The notes under the pieces: model-generated
Databases searched by the model: none
What the model was told of the DNA's origin: nothing
Seen by the model: only the letters and a program-made list of their open reading frames with translations
Part shown: one piece after another, positions 35,310 through 45,304 of the stretch
Position numbering within the stretch: the first letter of the stretch is position 1
Layout of the letters: every line of letters starts with the position of its first letter
Position numbers and translations under genes: made by a program
DNA from: Sphingomonas sp. HMP6
GTDB taxonomy: Bacteria > Pseudomonadota > Alphaproteobacteria > Sphingomonadales > Sphingomonadaceae
Length of the DNA stretch: 64,000 nucleotides
NCBI RefSeq assembly: GCF_013374095.1
Contig: NZ_AP022672.1
Coordinates: 1,983,501 to 2,047,500, forward strand
Direction of reading: 5' to 3'

Positions 35310-36535
35310 GCTGCGGCGCTTTCGACGATGAAGCTGACCGTCGTCGTGGTCGAGCCGCCGATATTGAGCGTCTGGACGCGGCGCGCACCCTCGACCTGGG
35401 TATCGCCGGCTGTGTCCGACACTTGCTTCGCCGCGTCGAGCAGCATCCGCACGCCGGTCGCGCCGACCGGGTGGCCGCATCCGATCAACCCACCCGAGGG
35501 GTTGATCGGCAAGCGACCGCCGATCTCGATCGACCCATCCTCGATCGCTTTCCACGATTCGCCGGGCGCGGTCAGGCCGAGATGGTCGATCGCCATATAT
35601 TCGGTCGCGGTGAAGCAATCATGTGTTTCCACCGCATCAAGCTGCGCGATATCGGTCACGCCAGCGCGGGCGCGCGCATCCTCGATCGCGCGGCGGACCT
35701 GCGGAAAGACATAGGATTGGCCCGCGCTATCGGCGATCTTGCGGGCATAGCCGATCGGCGCGGAGCGATGGCCCCAACCCGTGATCCGCGGTATCTGATC
35801 GAGCGAGAGGCCGCGCTTCGCCGCATAGTCGGCGGCGCGTCGTTCCGAAGCCAGGAACACCACCGCACTGCCGTCGGTGACTTGCCCGCAATCCATCTTG
35901 CGCGTCCGCCCCTCGACCACCGGATTGGCGTCGTCGTCGGCGGTGAAGCTCTCGGGTGCGAAGGCATAGCCGCGTGTCTGCGCGTTCGGATTCCGCTTGG
36001 CATTGCCGAAATTGATCTCGGCGATGCGCATCAGATGATCGTATTTCAGGCCATAGCGGCGGTCATATTCCTCGGCGAGATCGGAAAAGGCGGCGGGCCA
36101 GACGTAGCGGACATCGTCATATTCGTGCCCCGCCCAGGCGGCAGCCCCCAGATATTCCGCCGCGGTCTGGCCGGGGACGTTACGCATCTGTTCGATCCCG
36201 ACGACGCAGGCGAGATCGTAGCGACCCGCCTCGATTTCGGCGGTAGCGGCGAGAATGGCGACGCTGCCCGATGCACAGGCCGCTTCATGACGCGCGGTGG
36301 GCAGGCCGTCGAACGCCGGATCGACCAGTCCGAAGAAGCCGCCCAGCAACCCTTGGCCTGCAAACAGTTCGGCGGTGAAATTGCCGACGTGCCCGCTTTC
36401 CACGTCGACGGCGTCGAGGCCGGTCGCCGCCAAGCCTTGCTGCACGCTTTCGGTAAAGGCCTCCGCCAAGTCGATGCCGCGTCGGCTCCACACGTCAGAA
36501 AAATCACTCTGCCATCCGCCCAGGATGTAGACCAT
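35306..36535 (-). CDS. Thiolase family acetyl-CoA acetyltransferase (SCP-x type)
   Basis: A 409-residue thiolase. The acyl-accepting Cys is in EAACASGSVA, the His in VETHDCFTATE, and the second Cys in IGCGHPVGATG. The divergent spacing (YILGGWQSDFS start, long VWPAAFSDLAEEYDRRYG insert) is that of the SCP2/SCP-x thiolase group, often tied to sterol or branched acyl-CoA breakdown, rather than the PhaA/FadA groups. It is upstream of and coupled to the DUF1295 gene. Confidence 0.9.
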   Translation of the reverse strand: MVYILGGWQSDFSDVWSRRGIDLAEAFTESVQQGLAATGLDAVDVESGHVGNFTAELFAGQGLLGGFFGLVDPAFDGLPTARHEAACASGSVAILAATAEIEAGRYDLACVVGIEQMRNVPGQTAAEYLGAAAWAGHEYDDVRYVWPAAFSDLAEEYDRRYGLKYDHLMRIAEINFGNAKRNPNAQTRGYAFAPESFTADDDANPVVEGRTRKMDCGQVTDGSAVVFLASERRAADYAAKRGLSLDQIPRITGWGHRSAPIGYARKIADSAGQSYVFPQVRRAIEDARARAGVTDIAQLDAVETHDCFTATEYMAIDHLGLTAPGESWKAIEDGSIEIGGRLPINPSGGLIGCGHPVGATGVRMLLDAAKQVSDTAGDTQVEGARRVQTLNIGGSTTTTVSFIVESAAA

Positions 36536-36705
36536 GCCCGCTGCTCCCCTACTTTTTGCAAGGGTGTTGCAGGCGAATGGCGACTTGGCAAATCCGGCCT
36601 TGCGGGCGTGACGGGAGCACCGGCATGAAGCGGCACGGCATTACGCTGGCAAATCCTGCTCGAACGTGCATCAGTCGATGGCGGGTTTCCACGACAGGAT
36701 CTTAG

Positions 36706-36795
36706 ATGCGCTTCAAGGGACTCGACCTCAATCTCATCATCGCGCTGGACGTTTTGCTGGAAGAACGCAGCGTGTCTGCAGCTGCCGCACGCATG
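36706..36795 (+). pseudogene. LysR-family regulator, first 30 codons only
   Basis: The frame from 36706 encodes MRFKGLDLNLIIALDVLLEE followed by RSVSAAAARM, the N-terminal half of a NodD-like LysR helix-turn-helix. Similarity stops at the Met at 36793-36795, where the expected NLSQPA continuation is lost. The next bases belong to a monooxygenase in a different frame, so this is the left edge of a deletion. Confidence 0.8.
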
Positions 36796-37697
36796 ACCGG
36801 GTCGATATCTACATTCCGACCGGGCAGAAGGTGGCGAGCGTGCCAACCCCCAAGCTGGTCGAGGATTACCCTGCCAACATCGGCATTGGCCGACCGGCAC
36901 TGCACAAGGTGCTTGGGGATCGCACCAAGGCGGCGGGTGCCACGGTGCGGCTCGGCGTCACGGCGACCGAGCTGAACGATGACGGCGCGGGCGTCGATGT
37001 GCGCTTTTCGGATGGCAGCCAAGACCGCTACGACATGGTCGTCGCGGCCGACGGCCTCTATTCCGAGACGCGCGCGATGCTGTTCCCGGACGTGCCGCAA
37101 CCGCGCTTCGTCGGCCAGGGGGTGTGGCGTTACAATTTCCCGCGCACCGGGGCTGAAAGCGCCATCGCGGTGTTCGAGGGGCCGACCGGCGTTGGACTGG
37201 TGCCGACCTCGCCGACGCAGATGTATATGTATGTGACGACGCCCGAGCCCGGCAATCCGCGCTATCCGCGCGACGGCATTGCGGCGGCGATGCGCGAGAA
37301 ATTGCGCGGCGTGCCCGCGCCGCAGATCCAGGCGCTGGCCGAGCAGATCACCGACGATGCCGAGGTCGTCTACAAGCCGCTCGAGACATTGTTCCTCGAT
37401 GGGCCGTGGCACCGTGGCCGGCTCGTCTTGCTCGGCGATGCGGTTCACGCGACCACCCCGCATCTGGGACAAGGCGCGGGCATGGCGATCGAGGACAGTC
37501 TGGTGCTGGCCGAGGAAATATCGCAGCATGACGATCCGGAAGCGGCGTTCACCGCCTTCCACGCGCGGCGTGTGGAGCGGTGTCGCTACATCGTAGATGC
37601 GTCGGTCGCGATCTGTACCGCGCAAGTCGCGGGCGAGCGCGTCGATCAGGCTGCCGCCACGTCCGAAATGTTCCAAATCGTAGCGCAGCCGATCTGA
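36796..37697 (+). pseudogene. FAD-dependent aromatic monooxygenase, N-terminus deleted
   Basis: From about 36796 the frame encodes RVDIYIPTGQKVASVP and continues as a PheA/TfdB/salicylate-hydroxylase type flavoprotein: VVAADGLYSETR (DG motif) and GRLVLLGDAVHATTPHLGQG (GD motif) are intact. The N-terminal FAD-binding GxGxxG region (about the first 80-100 residues) is absent. An ATG far upstream (36666) keeps the frame open only by chance. The remaining protein cannot bind FAD normally, so I call it a remnant. Confidence 0.8.
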
Positions 37698-37713
37698 TCG
37701 GCAGGAGAGTCCA

Positions 37714-38095
37714 ATGGCACGAGTGAATGAAATCCGGTACGTCGGCTACGGCGTTTCCGACCTGGCGGCGGAGCGCGCCTTTTATCGCGACGTTTGGAAA
37801 TTGCGCGAAGTCGGCACGCAGGACGACATGGTCTATTTCGCGTGCGAAGGGCATAACGAACACCACGTCGTGCGCCTGCGCCAGGCCGAGCAGCAGCGCA
37901 TCGACGTGATCGCGCTGGCCGCGGCAGACCGCGCGGATGTGGACGCTTTGCACGACAAGGTCGTCGCTGCCGGGTGCAAAATCATCTTCGACCCGCAGGA
38001 GCTTCAGGCACTCGGCGGCGGCTACGGTTTCCGCTTCTTCTCACCCGACGGCCTGCCGTTCGAAGTATCGAGCGACGTGGCGCGCGGCCCGTCGC
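37714..38095 (+). pseudogene. VOC/extradiol-dioxygenase-like gene, 3' part deleted
   Basis: Starts with a normal ATG 16 bases after the monooxygenase stop. The first 127 codons (IRYVGYGVSDLAAERAFYRD; FRFFSPDGLPFEVSSDVARG) form one vicinal-oxygen-chelate module like the N-terminal half of 2,3-dihydroxybiphenyl dioxygenases. After about 38095 the frame continues into arginine-rich sequence that is MFS-transporter DNA read out of frame. The second, metal-binding half is missing. Confidence 0.75.
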
Positions 38096-38390
38096 GCCCG
38101 CGCTGCAGGCGACGGCGTTCCTGGCGGGGATTTGCGTGTTCGGCGGCATCGTCGGCCTCTACGCCCTATTGGCGCGGTCCTACCCGCCCGAGTTGCGCGT
38201 GACGGGCACGGGTCTGGCGATCGGCGTGGGACGCGGTGGCGCGGTGGTCGGGCCGCTGATCGGCGGGTTCCTGATCGCGGGCGGGACGAGCATCCCGCTC
38301 GCCATCGCGATCGTCGGTGCCGGGGCGACCATTGCCGCGATCATGCTGATGGCGATGGGGCATAGCCTGTCGGCGACATCGACGCGTTAG
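38096..38390 (+). pseudogene. MFS aromatic-acid transporter, C-terminal fragment
   Basis: In the third frame of this stretch, ALQATAFLAGICVFGGIVGL, ARSYPPELRVTGTGLAIGVG and RGGAVVGPLIGGFLIAGG appear. These are helices 9-12 of an AAHS-type (aromatic acid:H+ symporter) MFS protein, ending with a proper stop at 38390. There is no start and no first half. The left edge coincides with the truncation of the VOC gene. Confidence 0.8.
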
Positions 38391-38425
38391 AACGGGATGA
38401 CCTTAGATCGATCCAACCGCTCAAT

Positions 38426-38512
38426 CCGTTCGTGCTGAGCTTGTCGAAGCACCCGTGCAACACGCCAGCCCTTGCTTGTTGCACGGCCCTTCGACAGGCT
38501 CAGGGCGAACGG
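38426..38512. repeat. Intergenic palindromic repeat, CTGTCGAAG family
   Basis: CCGTTCGTGCTGAGCTTGTC and following GAAG (38426-38449) are complementary to CTTCGACAGGCTCAGGGCGA and ACGG (about 38489-38512). The inner stem is CGTGCAACA/TGTTGCACG. The arm sequence also occurs at 23077-23166. Between the MFS remnant and DUF2891 (convergent). Confidence 0.87.
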
Positions 38513-38543
38513 GTCATGCTAATGTCATCCCGCTCTAGCGCCG

Positions 38544-39521
38544 TCAGCGCCCGGTCAGCGCGAGCAGGGCGAAGGTGGCGAGCCAATGTTCGCCCATGTA
38601 ATCGTCGGCCAAATGCGGCAGGGCGGCTTGGAGATGCGCATCGGCAATGGCGCGCGCCGCGGCTGGATCGGGCAAATCGTCGGCAAGGGCGCGCCAGCAC
38701 CACGCCCGCGCGAGGTTCAAGCCGTCGAGATGCGCGAGCCGACCGTCGCTGCGATCGGTGACGGTCGCGGGGGTGCGGAGGCAGGCGGTCGGCGCGCCGT
38801 AGGGATCGGGCAGGAAGGCACCGAGCCACGGACGAAACTCCGGGCCGAGGACGGCCTGCATCAGGACCGCCTCGCACAACGTGGCCGAGACGAAATCCTC
38901 GCCGCTCGGCTCCCATGGGCGGGCGTCGCGGTCCGCGCCGAACCAGGCGCGCGATCGTTCCTCGATCAGCTTAGCCAGCGCGGCGTCATGCGTGCGCGCC
39001 CAGCGTAGCGCGTGGATCAGCGCGAAGGCGGTGCAGTCATGCTTGCCGCTTCGGACCGGATAGGCGAGCTTGGGTAGGTAAGCGGCAAAGCGTGCGGCGA
39101 AGGCGCGGGCGAGCGGTTCCAGCGTGGCGGCCCAGGGTTTGTCGGGGCGGAGCGCGAGTTCGCCGTGCAAGGCGAGCAGCCAGCCCCAGCCATAGGGGCG
39201 TTCGAACCCGGCGCTCATCGGTCGATCGAGATAGGCGACTTCGCCCGCTACACGCTCGGGCACCAGCATCCGGTCGGCCAGCGCTTCGATCGCGGCGGTC
39301 TGGCCCATCGCGGGGAACAGGCGCGCGAGCCGCATCACTTGCCACCAGCCGTGCACGCAACTGTGCCAGTCGAAGCTGCCGTGGAAGATCGGGTGCAGCG
39401 CGCTGGGGAGCGCGAGATCGGCCGGGCCGTTCAGGACTTGGTCGAGCCGGTACGGCCATTCGCGCGTGAGATGGCCGAGCGTCAGCGTGGCGAAGCGGTC
39501 TGCGGTGGCAGCATCGAGCAT
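38544..39521 (-). CDS. DUF2891 family protein
   Basis: A 325-residue protein with WHSCVHGWWQVMRLARLFP and ERPYGWGWLLALHGELAL, typical of DUF2891. The fold is probably an all-helical toroid with conserved His, Cys and Trp. No catalytic role is established. No signal peptide, so cytoplasmic. Its ATG overlaps the DUF979 stop (TGATG at 39523-39519), which puts it at the end of the 5-oxoprolinase operon. Confidence 0.85.
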   Translation of the reverse strand: MLDAATADRFATLTLGHLTREWPYRLDQVLNGPADLALPSALHPIFHGSFDWHSCVHGWWQVMRLARLFPAMGQTAAIEALADRMLVPERVAGEVAYLDRPMSAGFERPYGWGWLLALHGELALRPDKPWAATLEPLARAFAARFAAYLPKLAYPVRSGKHDCTAFALIHALRWARTHDAALAKLIEERSRAWFGADRDARPWEPSGEDFVSATLCEAVLMQAVLGPEFRPWLGAFLPDPYGAPTACLRTPATVTDRSDGRLAHLDGLNLARAWCWRALADDLPDPAAARAIADAHLQAALPHLADDYMGEHWLATFALLALTGR

Positions 39522-40462
39522 CAGCGGAATCCCAGCCAGTAGAGCAAAGCGATATTGACCGCCAAGAGCGGCAGCGCGGTCGGTATCTGCGCGCGGATCA
39601 CCGCGCTCTTGTCCTTAAGGTCGAGCAAGGCGGCGGGCACCAGGTTGAAGTTCGCCGCCATCGGCGTCATCAGCGTCCCGCAAAAGCCCGCCAGCATTCC
39701 GATCGCCGCGATTACCGCCGGGTCGCCGTGATGGCGTCCGATCAGCAGCGGCATCGCGACCGCCGCGAACATCACCGGGAAGGCGGCAAAGGCATTGCCC
39801 ATCACCATCGTGAACGCCGCCATGCCCAGCGCATAGACCAGCACCGCACCGATCAGGCTGCCCGCGGGGATTGCCGCCCCGGCGATGCCGCCGACGACCT
39901 GGCCGACCCCAGCGAGCGCGAACACCGCGCCGAGGCTCGCGAGCATCTGCGGCAGCACCGCCGCCCAGCCGACGCTGTCCATCAGCCGCAGCCCCTCGGC
40001 AAAGGGCGTGGTGGGACGGGGCCGGAACCAGGCATAGCCGATCGCCAGCGCGAGCAGCACGCCGCAGGTGAGCGCGACCAGCGTGATCTGCTTGGGATCG
40101 ACCAAAGCGGGTACGCCCTTGAAGGCAAGGGTGCCGAGCAGCGCGGTCGCGGGGATGACGAGCGCAGGCAGGAACAGCCGGTTGCCGCGCCGTGCCGCCC
40201 CGGCCTGGCGTTCGATCGCGCCGGTGGTGCCGCGCGCGCCGCGCCCCATCGCGCCAGTGCCCGCGATGGCGACGAGGCCGAGCACCAGCACGCCATTGCC
40301 GAGATCGCCGATCCGGTCACCGAACAGGAAGCTCCCGCTCAACAGCGCGTAGAAACCGGCATTGCCGAAGCGCTTGGCATTGCCGCGATCGGTCGCGCTG
40401 AGCCAGGCGAAGCCTGCGAACATCAGCCCGGCGACGGTGTAGATGAAATTGGTGCCGATCAT
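39521..40462 (-). CDS. DUF979 family membrane permease component
   Basis: A 313-residue protein with about nine hydrophobic helices (NFIYTVAGLMFAGFAWL; GMAAFTMVMGNAFAAFPVMF; GMLAGFCGTLMTPMAANFNL). DUF979 is nearly always encoded next to DUF969. In Firmicutes the pair lies beside pyrrolidone-carboxylate peptidase, which has led to the idea of a 5-oxoproline or related transporter. The start overlaps the DUF969 stop by ATGA (40459-40462). Confidence 0.87.
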   Translation of the reverse strand: MIGTNFIYTVAGLMFAGFAWLSATDRGNAKRFGNAGFYALLSGSFLFGDRIGDLGNGVLVLGLVAIAGTGAMGRGARGTTGAIERQAGAARRGNRLFLPALVIPATALLGTLAFKGVPALVDPKQITLVALTCGVLLALAIGYAWFRPRPTTPFAEGLRLMDSVGWAAVLPQMLASLGAVFALAGVGQVVGGIAGAAIPAGSLIGAVLVYALGMAAFTMVMGNAFAAFPVMFAAVAMPLLIGRHHGDPAVIAAIGMLAGFCGTLMTPMAANFNLVPAALLDLKDKSAVIRAQIPTALPLLAVNIALLYWLGFR

Positions 40463-41112
40463 GCGGCGCGCGCCAGGCGGCGATCGAGCCACCACAAGCG
40501 ACCGCCGTGGATCAGCAACGCCGCGATCGCGGTCGGGATCGCCCAGAGCGACAAATGCAGCGGCTGGATCGTGATACCATAGCCCTCCAGCACGCCCTTC
40601 ATCAGCAGGATCGATCCGATCGCGATGAAGATATCCTCGCCAAAGAACAGCCCGATATTGTCGGTCGCCGCGGCCAGCGCCGGGATCGCGTCGCCGCCCG
40701 GCGGCACGCCTTGCCGCTCGGCCGCCGCCTCGGCCATTGGCGCGACCAGCGGGCGGACACTTTGCGCGGGACCTGCGATCGAGGTGAGGCCGAGCGCCGA
40801 CGTAATCTGGCGGAACAGCAGATAGCCGATCAGCAGCCGCCCGACCGTCGCGCCGCGCAAGCCCGCGATGGCACTCCGCGCGCGCTCCTGCAGGCCGTGG
40901 CGTTCGAGCAGGCCGATGACAGGCAAGACGATGTAGATCGCGCTGACAAAGCGATTGGCATTGAACGCCTTGCCGAGCGCGGCGAGGATCGCGAGCGGAT
41001 CGATCCCGGCGGCAAGCCCGGTGACCAGCGCCGACACCGCGACGACCAGCAGCGGGTTGAAGCGCAACAGGAAGCCCGCGACGATCACCGCGATACCGGC
41101 CAGAACAAGCAT
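40459..41112 (-). CDS. DUF969 family membrane permease component
   Basis: A 217-residue membrane protein with about six helices, opening MLVLAGIAVIVAGFLLRFNP. The Asn/Gly-rich ALGLTSIAGPAQSVRPLVAP loop and ATDNIGLFFGEDIFIAIGSI are typical. It probably forms the transporter with DUF979. The ATG at 41112 directly abuts the 5-oxoprolinase stop (41113), so the four genes 44652-38544 are one transcription and translation unit. Confidence 0.87.
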   Translation of the reverse strand: MLVLAGIAVIVAGFLLRFNPLLVVAVSALVTGLAAGIDPLAILAALGKAFNANRFVSAIYIVLPVIGLLERHGLQERARSAIAGLRGATVGRLLIGYLLFRQITSALGLTSIAGPAQSVRPLVAPMAEAAAERQGVPPGGDAIPALAAATDNIGLFFGEDIFIAIGSILLMKGVLEGYGITIQPLHLSLWAIPTAIAALLIHGGRLWWLDRRLARAA

Positions 41113-44100
41113 TCAAACGCCTCCGAATCCGCCGCCGCCGGGCGTTTCGATGACGAACACGTCGCCCGCGCGCATGTCGACCTTTGCGGTCGATCCGAGG
41201 CATTCGACCGATCCGTCGGCGCGTTCGATCCGGGCCGAGCCCACGGTACCTGATGTCCCGCCGTCGAGACCGAACGGCGGCACGCGGCGGCGGTTCGCGA
41301 GGATGCAGGCGGTCATATCGGCGAGGAAGCGCACGCGCCGCAGCCCACCGTCGCCGCCTTTGTGGGTGCCAGCACCGCCCGACCCGGCGCGGATCGAAAA
41401 TTCCTCCAGCAGCACCGGAAAGCGCGTTTCGAAGATTTCCGGGTCGGTCAGGCGGCTGTTGGTCATGTGCGTCTGGATCACCGCGGTGCCGTCATGCGTC
41501 GGCCCCGCGCCCGATCCGCCCGCGATCGTCTCATAATATTGGTAGGTGGCATCGCCGAAGGTGAAATTGTTCATCGTCCCCTGGCTCGCCGCCATTGCGC
41601 CGAGCGCGCCGAACACGGCGTCGGTGACGACCTGGCTGGTTTCGACATTGCCCGCCACCACCGCCGCCGGGAAGCGCGGGTTGAGCATCGATCCCTCCGG
41701 CACGCAGATCGTGACGCCGCGCAGGCAGCCGTCGTTGAGCGGCACGTCCTCATCGAGCAGCACGCGCAGGACGTAGAGCACGGCGGCGCGGACGATCGAG
41801 ACCGGCGCGTTGAAATTGTTGGGGCGCTGGTCGCTGGTCCCGGCGAAATCGATTGTCATGGCTTCTGCCGCGCGATCGACGCGGATCGCGACCCGGACGA
41901 CCGCGCCGTCGTCCATTTCATAAGCGAACGCGCCATCGTCGAGCCGCGCGATCAAGCGCCGCGCCGCCGCGTCGGCATTGGCCTGGACGTGTTCCATATA
42001 CGCGCTGACGACATCCGCGCCATATTCACCGGCGATCCGCGCGAGGCCCGCCGCGCCGCGCGTGCAGGCAGCAAGCTGTGCGGCGAGATCGGCGATATTC
42101 TGGTCGATATTGCGCGCCGGATAGGGTCCGCTGGCGAAGAGCGCGCGCAGTTCGGCTTCACGGAAATGCCCTTCGTCCATCACCAGTTCATCGTCGAGCA
42201 ACACCCCTTCCTGTGCGACCGAGATGCTGTCGGGCGGCATCGATCCGGGGGTGATCCCGCCGACATCGGCATGATGGCCGCGCGCGGCGACGAACCAGGC
42301 GGGCGTGTCGCTCCTGTCGGTGAAGACCGGCATGATGACGGTGATGTCGGGCAGATGCGTGCCGCCGCGATAGGGCGCGTTGAGCGCATAGGCGTCGCCC
42401 CGGCGGATTCCGCGACCGTCTGCACTACTCCCGCGCGCGTCCAGGATCGTGCGGATGCTTTCGCCCATCGAACCGAGGTGCACCGGGATGTGCGGCGCGT
42501 TGGCGACGAGATTGCCCACGGCATCGAACAGGGCACAGGAGAAATCGAGCCGCTCGCGAATGTTGACCGAGGCGGCGGAGCGTTGCAGCGCGGCGCCCAT
42601 CTCCTCGGCAATGCTCATGAACAGGCCAGCGAAGATCGCGAGGCGGGCGGGGTCGCTGGCGGTGCCGATGCTGGCGGTCTGGCGGGCGGCGACGCGGTCG
42701 AGCAGCAGATTGCCGATCGCATCGACGCGCGCGCGCCAGCCGGGTTCGACGACGGTGGTCGCCATGGGGTCGATGATCAGCGCGGGGCCGTCGACCGCGT
42801 GACCGGCTGGCAGCCCCTCGCGCGCGAGCACCGGCGTGTCGTGCCATGCACCTGCCATGTAGACCGGAACGACGGCGAGCGGCGCGGCGGGCCGATCCGG
42901 CAAATCCACCAGCGTCGTCTCGACCGGCGCACTCGCCGCGACCGCCTCGGCGACGAGACGATCGACGATCAAGGGTTGTGTACTCGCGAAACCGAACTGC
43001 GCGACGTGGGCCGTGTCGAAGGCCGTGGTCATCGCGCTCGTGTCGGCGAAATCGAGCTCGATCGTATGGTCGGTCTGGCCGCGGCGGAGATGCACGCGGC
43101 GCTCGACGACGATGGTCTCGCTTGCCACGCCCTGCGCCACCAGGGCCTGCTGCGCTTCCTCGGCCAGCGCGTCAAACGCGCCTTCGATCACCGCGCTTTC
43201 GCCGACCCCCGCGCCGAGCGTCCGCTCGCGCAGCACACGGCGATCGGCCAGCCCCATGCCGTAGGCCGAGAGCACGCCCGCGAGCGGGTGGATCATCACC
43301 CGGTCCATCCCCAGCGCATCGGCGACCAGGCAGGCGTGCTGCCCGCCCGCACCGCCGAAGCAGGCGAGCGTGTAGCGCGTGACATCATGCCCGCGCGCGA
43401 CCGAGATCTTGCGGATCGCGTTGGCCATGTTCGCGACCGCCACCGCGACGAAGCCTTCGGCGGCGGCATGAGGATCGAGCGGCAGCTCGGCAAAGCGCGT
43501 CGCCACCGCGACGGGATCGAGCGGCTGATCGCCCGCCGCGCCGAACAGCGCGGGGAAGAAGTCCGGGCGCAGCTTGCCCAGCATCACGTTGCAATCGGTG
43601 ACGGTCAGCGGCCCGCCGCGCCGGTAGCAGGCTGGCCCCGGGACGGCACCGGCGCTTTCCGGCCCGACCAGCAGGCGCTGCCCATCGAAGCGGCAGATAG
43701 ATCCGCCGCCCGCCGCGACGGTATGGATGCGCAGCATCGGCGCGCGGATGCGGGCGCCCGCGATCAGCGTCTCGGTATCGCGCTCATAGGCCCCGGCGTA
43801 GTGCGACACGTCGGTCGAGGTGCCGCCCATATCGAAGCCGATGATGCGCTCCAGCCCGGCTTCGCGTGCGGTCGCCGCCATGCCGACGATGCCGCCAGCC
43901 GGCCCCGACAGGATCGCATCCTTGCCGCGGAAGCTTGCGCCATCGACGAGTCCGCCCGAGGATTGCATGAACAGCGCGTTCTGCCCGAGCGCCGCCGAAA
44001 GGCCCGCGACGTAGCGATCGAGCACGGGCGACAGATAGGCATCGACCAACGTCGTGTCGCCGCGACCGATCAGCTTGATCAGCGGCGCGACGCGGTGGCT

Positions 44101-44652
44101 GACCGAGATTTGCGTGAAGCCGATCGCCGCCGCGAGCTCGGCCAGTGCCGCCTCATGCGCGGTGAAGCGATAGCCGTGCATCAGGACGATCGCGATCGAC
44201 CGGAAACCGGCAGTGAAGGCCGCCTGCAAACCGGCCCGTGCGGCATCGCGGTCGAGCGGGGTGCGCACGCTCCCGTCCGCCGCGATCCGCTCATCCATCT
44301 CGACGACGTGCGCGAACAACGGTGCCGGGCGTGCCAAGTCGCGCGCGAAAATGTCGGCGCGCTCCTGATGTCCGATCACCAGCGCATCGCCGAAGCCGCG
44401 CGTGATCGCAAGGACGGTCGGCTCGCCCTTGCGCTCGAGCAGCGCATTGGTCGCGACGGTGGTGCCGATGCGCAGGTCGAACGGCACGTCCGCGCCGCCG
44501 GTCAGCCGCCGGATCGCCTCGACCGCAGCATCGGCATAGCGTTCGGGGTCTTCGGACAGCAGTTTAGCGGTAACGACTTCGCCGCTAGGCGTGCGGGCGA
44601 CGACATCGGTGAAGGTGCCGCCGCGATCGATCCAGAACTGCCATGCCGCCAT
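41113..44652 (-). CDS. 5-oxoprolinase, ATP-dependent (fused HyuA-HyuB)
   Basis: A 1179-residue enzyme that opens 5-oxo-L-proline (pyroglutamate) to L-glutamate with ATP. The N-terminal HyuA half (about 1-690) starts [16 protein letters not shown], with the ATPase-type [12 protein letters not shown]. The HyuB half (about 700-1179) has [38 protein letters not shown] and [20 protein letters not shown]. Single-chain length matches eukaryotic-like OPLAH and many bacterial forms. Start at 44652 (MAAWQFW) with GAGAG upstream; a GTG at 44667 is also in frame. Adjacent DUF969/979 genes probably supply uptake. Confidence 0.93.
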   Translation of the reverse strand: MAAWQFWIDRGGTFTDVVARTPSGEVVTAKLLSEDPERYADAAVEAIRRLTGGADVPFDLRIGTTVATNALLERKGEPTVLAITRGFGDALVIGHQERADIFARDLARPAPLFAHVVEMDERIAADGSVRTPLDRDAARAGLQAAFTAGFRSIAIVLMHGYRFTAHEAALAELAAAIGFTQISVSHRVAPLIKLIGRGDTTLVDAYLSPVLDRYVAGLSAALGQNALFMQSSGGLVDGASFRGKDAILSGPAGGIVGMAATAREAGLERIIGFDMGGTSTDVSHYAGAYERDTETLIAGARIRAPMLRIHTVAAGGGSICRFDGQRLLVGPESAGAVPGPACYRRGGPLTVTDCNVMLGKLRPDFFPALFGAAGDQPLDPVAVATRFAELPLDPHAAAEGFVAVAVANMANAIRKISVARGHDVTRYTLACFGGAGGQHACLVADALGMDRVMIHPLAGVLSAYGMGLADRRVLRERTLGAGVGESAVIEGAFDALAEEAQQALVAQGVASETIVVERRVHLRRGQTDHTIELDFADTSAMTTAFDTAHVAQFGFASTQPLIVDRLVAEAVAASAPVETTLVDLPDRPAAPLAVVPVYMAGAWHDTPVLAREGLPAGHAVDGPALIIDPMATTVVEPGWRARVDAIGNLLLDRVAARQTASIGTASDPARLAIFAGLFMSIAEEMGAALQRSAASVNIRERLDFSCALFDAVGNLVANAPHIPVHLGSMGESIRTILDARGSSADGRGIRRGDAYALNAPYRGGTHLPDITVIMPVFTDRSDTPAWFVAARGHHADVGGITPGSMPPDSISVAQEGVLLDDELVMDEGHFREAELRALFASGPYPARNIDQNIADLAAQLAACTRGAAGLARIAGEYGADVVSAYMEHVQANADAAARRLIARLDDGAFAYEMDDGAVVRVAIRVDRAAEAMTIDFAGTSDQRPNNFNAPVSIVRAAVLYVLRVLLDEDVPLNDGCLRGVTICVPEGSMLNPRFPAAVVAGNVETSQVVTDAVFGALGAMAASQGTMNNFTFGDATYQYYETIAGGSGAGPTHDGTAVIQTHMTNSRLTDPEIFETRFPVLLEEFSIRAGSGGAGTHKGGDGGLRRVRFLADMTACILANRRRVPPFGLDGGTSGTVGSARIERADGSVECLGSTAKVDMRAGDVFVIETPGGGGFGGV

Positions 44653-44663
44653 CCTTCCGTCTC

Positions 44664-45304
44664 TCACTTCCGCCGTGACGGATCAAGCCGGGAGGAAGAT
44701 CGGCAGACACGCGACGTCGCCACGCCGCATCTTCCGCCGGAATCGCGCAAGCCGCGCTCCGGGAAGGGCACGAAAGCCGTCGTGCAGCGGCTCCCCGGTA
44801 CGGTCGACTGGGAAGCGGCGGGGCCGGGTGCCGCCGTCGGATCGGACGCGGCGCCGCGCGTGCCGATGTGGAAACGCGCGTTGACGGTTTCCCACGTCGT
44901 GCCCGGCGCGAAGCGGACATTGTCGAGATAAAGTTTGAGCGGGTGCGCCGCATCATAGCCACTGGCGATCAGGCGGCCGGTCGGTGGACCCGCCGACCCG
45001 CCGACCGCAGTGATGTGGTAGAATGGCCGCCATGCCGCGTGATCTTCGGGCGTTCGGGCGAGAAGCCCTCGACGATCCAGTCGATCGGGCAGCGCCACGG
45101 ATCATAGACATGCAGAACCGCCGGATCGGGCCGGTCGCCCGACAGGACCGGATTGAGGAGGCGCCCACCGCCGAGATCGGCGATACGGTGGTTGTCATAT
45201 TCCCGGCGATAGGTCGGTGCGGCAGCTGCGGGCGCGGCGGTGGGAAGCAGCGGCGCCGCACCGCTTGCGCCGGGCGCGACCGTGTCGCGGCGGGTGATTC
45301 TCAT
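44664..45304 (-). pseudogene. Remnant of an exported GH43-like glycosidase
   Basis: From ATG 45304 comes a Tat-like leader (MRITRRDTVAPGASGAAPLL) and then HRIADLGGGRLLNPVLSGDR followed by PDPAVLHV, which resembles the start of family 43 glycoside hydrolases, with the catalytic-base Asp in RPDPA. The frame then becomes low-quality sequence and ends by 44969. Another frame (to 44664) has PLKLYLDNVRFAPGTTWE, which looks like the end of a separate beta domain. A deletion plus frameshift is the simplest reading. The ATG overlaps the DUF885 stop (45301-45304), showing it was an operon member. Confidence 0.5.

Noticed and set aside
36666..37697. Monooxygenase read as one intact 343-codon gene
   Set aside because: The first 40-odd codons are LysR DNA in another frame and the FAD-binding N-terminus is missing.
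41362..44931. Open frame of about 1190 codons antisense to the 5-oxoprolinase gene
   Set aside because: Rich in Arg, His, Asp and Gln with no family motif. It is a product of GC-rich codon use on the opposite strand of a clearly recognized gene.
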